This document shows positions 5,252 through 6,288 of a stretch of DNA of 6,288 nt, one piece after another. How positions within the stretch are numbered: the stretch's first letter is position 1; each line of letters opens with the position of its first letter. The position numbers were made by a program, and so were the translations under genes. The stretch is from Treponema sp. UBA2869. Lineage in GTDB: Bacteria; Spirochaetota; Spirochaetia; Treponematales; Treponemataceae. Under the pieces are notes generated by a model. That model had not been told where the DNA came from. It saw nothing but the letters and a program-made list of their open reading frames with translations, and did not search any database. The DNA lies in assembly GCA_002350445.1 (NCBI GenBank), contig DEEV01000007.1, positions 417 through 6,704 of the forward strand, read 5' to 3'.

Positions 5252-5264
5252 TAAGGAGATATAT

Positions 5265-6245
5265 ATGTCAAAAAAAATACATGATTCATTAACAGAACTC
5301 GTTGGAAATACACCTTTAGTTCGGCTTCACGGCTATGAAAAAAAATTGGGACTTAAGGCGCATCTGCTCGCGAAGGTCGAATATTTTAATCCGATTGGAA
5401 GCATTAAGGATCGTATTGTACTCAGAATTATTGAAGATGCTGAAAAGTCAGGAAAAATCAAACCGGGTGTAACAACTCTTGTTGAATACACAAGCGGAAA
5501 CACTGGAATTGCCGTAAGTGCAATTGGTGCCATGAAGGGCTATGATGTTACAATTTTCCTTCAGGACGGAACCAGTCAGGAACGCTTTGACATTATGAAG
5601 GCTTTTGGCGCAAACGTAACCCGCATAAGCAATGTACCGGAAATTCAGGATGCTCTTAAAGAAACTAATGGTGACTTTGTTGCGGCAACAAATATCTTAA
5701 AGCAGCATATCCGCGACCGTCAGGCAGCTGGGGAAGATATTTTCTTTGTTGATCAGATGCTTAATCCTTTGAATCCACAGGCTCATCACGATACAACAGG
5801 AAAGGAAATTTGGGAACAGACAGAAGGTGACCTTGCCGCAGTTGTAAGTGCTGTAGGAACTGCGGGAACAATCCGCGGAATCAGCGATTATGTGAAGGCT
5901 CAGAATCCGGCTGTAAAAGTTGTTGCTGTTGAACCTGCTATCGAAGCAACCGCACTTACGGGAATTCACAATTTTACCGAAGTGCCGGCAGAACGAGTTC
6001 CTCTTTCTGTAAGACAAAAGCCAGACCTTTATGATGAAGTTCTTATTGCTACAGTTGCGCCGTCTTTTGAAGCAGCGCGTACCGTTGCAAAATCAGACGG
6101 TGTGCTTGTAGGTAACTCAAGCGGTGCAGCTCTCTGGGGAGCAACAGAGCTTGCTAAACGTCCTGAATATGCGGGAAAAAACATTGTTGTTGTATTCCCG
6201 GATACAGGATTGCGATATCTTTCGACCGACCTTTTTAAGGAGTAA
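5265..6245 (+). CDS. cysK: CysK-family PLP synthase (O-acetylserine sulfhydrylase-like), divergent
   Basis: This 326-residue fold-type II PLP enzyme belongs to the cysteine synthase family, which replaces the acetyl group of O-acetylserine with a sulfur nucleophile. Visible motifs are LVGNTPLVRL (12-21), NPIGSIKDR with the PLP Lys48, TSGNTG (76-81) binding the substrate carboxylate, the phosphate loop VGTAGTIRG (197-205), GNSSGAA (283-289) near the pyridine nitrogen, and a C-terminal RYLSTDLF. Several motifs depart from textbook CysK: GTAGT for GTGGT, GNSSG for GISSG, and no GIGAGFVP segment before the DEVL stretch (257-260). This suggests a specialised paralogue. The start is ATG 5265 with AAGGAG (5253-5258) six bases upstream. 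It follows the NifD-like gene after 191 bp of hairpins on the same strand. It could use sulfide or a thiol released by the reductase, or serve as CymR partner; both are inferences. Cystathionine beta-synthase-like activity is an alternative. Confidence 0.85.
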   Translation: MSKKIHDSLTELVGNTPLVRLHGYEKKLGLKAHLLAKVEYFNPIGSIKDRIVLRIIEDAEKSGKIKPGVTTLVEYTSGNTGIAVSAIGAMKGYDVTIFLQDGTSQERFDIMKAFGANVTRISNVPEIQDALKETNGDFVAATNILKQHIRDRQAAGEDIFFVDQMLNPLNPQAHHDTTGKEIWEQTEGDLAAVVSAVGTAGTIRGISDYVKAQNPAVKVVAVEPAIEATALTGIHNFTEVPAERVPLSVRQKPDLYDEVLIATVAPSFEAARTVAKSDGVLVGNSSGAALWGATELAKRPEYAGKNIVVVFPDTGLRYLSTDLFKE

Positions 6246-6250
6246 GAGGG

Positions 6251-6286
6251 GGCGTTACGGGGGCAAAGCCCCTGTAGAGAGGGTAG
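6251..6286. repeat. GC-rich hairpin repeat, copy 2 (family C)
   Basis: It begins GGCGTT (6251-6256), has the stem ACGGGGGC (6257-6264) with GCCCCTGT (6268-6275, one G-T pair) and loop AAA, and ends AGAGAGGGTAG (6276-6286). It starts five bases after the cysK-like stop. There is no T-run, so it is not a standard terminator. Its plan matches 5145-5182. The window ends two bases later. Confidence 0.6.
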
Positions 6287-6288
6287 AG

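Noticed and set aside
5074..5264. A separate promoter for the cysK-like gene.
   Set aside because: No -35/-10 pair with acceptable spacing was found among the hairpins; read-through from the upstream promoter is the simpler view.

Overview
The window looks like chromosomal DNA from a moderately low-GC anaerobic bacterium. A host-associated spirochaete of the Treponema type is my best guess. It rests on the flavour of the MetF and aminotransferase proteins, the A+T-rich intergenic DNA and the dense small palindromic repeats. I hold it with low-to-moderate confidence because nothing here is diagnostic of a taxon.

Layout: (1) 1-396 (+) is the C-terminal part of methylenetetrahydrofolate reductase (metF). 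(2) 400-825 (-) is a cysteine-free Rrf2-family repressor resembling CymR, converging on metF with a 3-nt gap. (3) 907-2085 (-) is a MalY/PatB-type PLP C-S lyase, probably co-transcribed with the repressor. (4) 2086-2200 is a compact divergent control region with two near-identical 23-bp palindromes and two overlapping sigma70-type promoters. (5) 2201-3499 (+) is a NifK-like nitrogenase component 1 subunit. (6) 3586-5073 (+) is a NifD-like subunit. (7) 5265-6245 (+) is a divergent CysK-type PLP synthase. The gaps 3500-3585, 5074-5264 and 6246-6288 are filled with palindromic repeats from at least three families. No stretch longer than 300 bases lacks a gene.

The unifying theme is organic sulfur. 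A nitrogenase-like two-subunit reductase is embedded among a cysteine-synthase homologue, a C-S beta-lyase, a CymR-like sulfur regulator and metF of the methionine pathway. There is no sign of nitrogen-fixation genes. Among known nitrogenase-like enzymes, the best functional analogy is methylthio-alkane reductase (Mar), which cleaves C-S bonds to scavenge sulfur. My working model is that CymR-like protein, perhaps in complex with a CysK-type partner, represses both divergent operons. When sulfur is short, the reductase releases a thiol or sulfide from a thioether, and the CysK-like and MalY/PatB-like enzymes feed sulfur into cysteine, homocysteine and methionine. The substrate is unknown. No Fe protein (NifH/MarH-type) or NifB-type maturase is visible, so the system is incomplete within the window.
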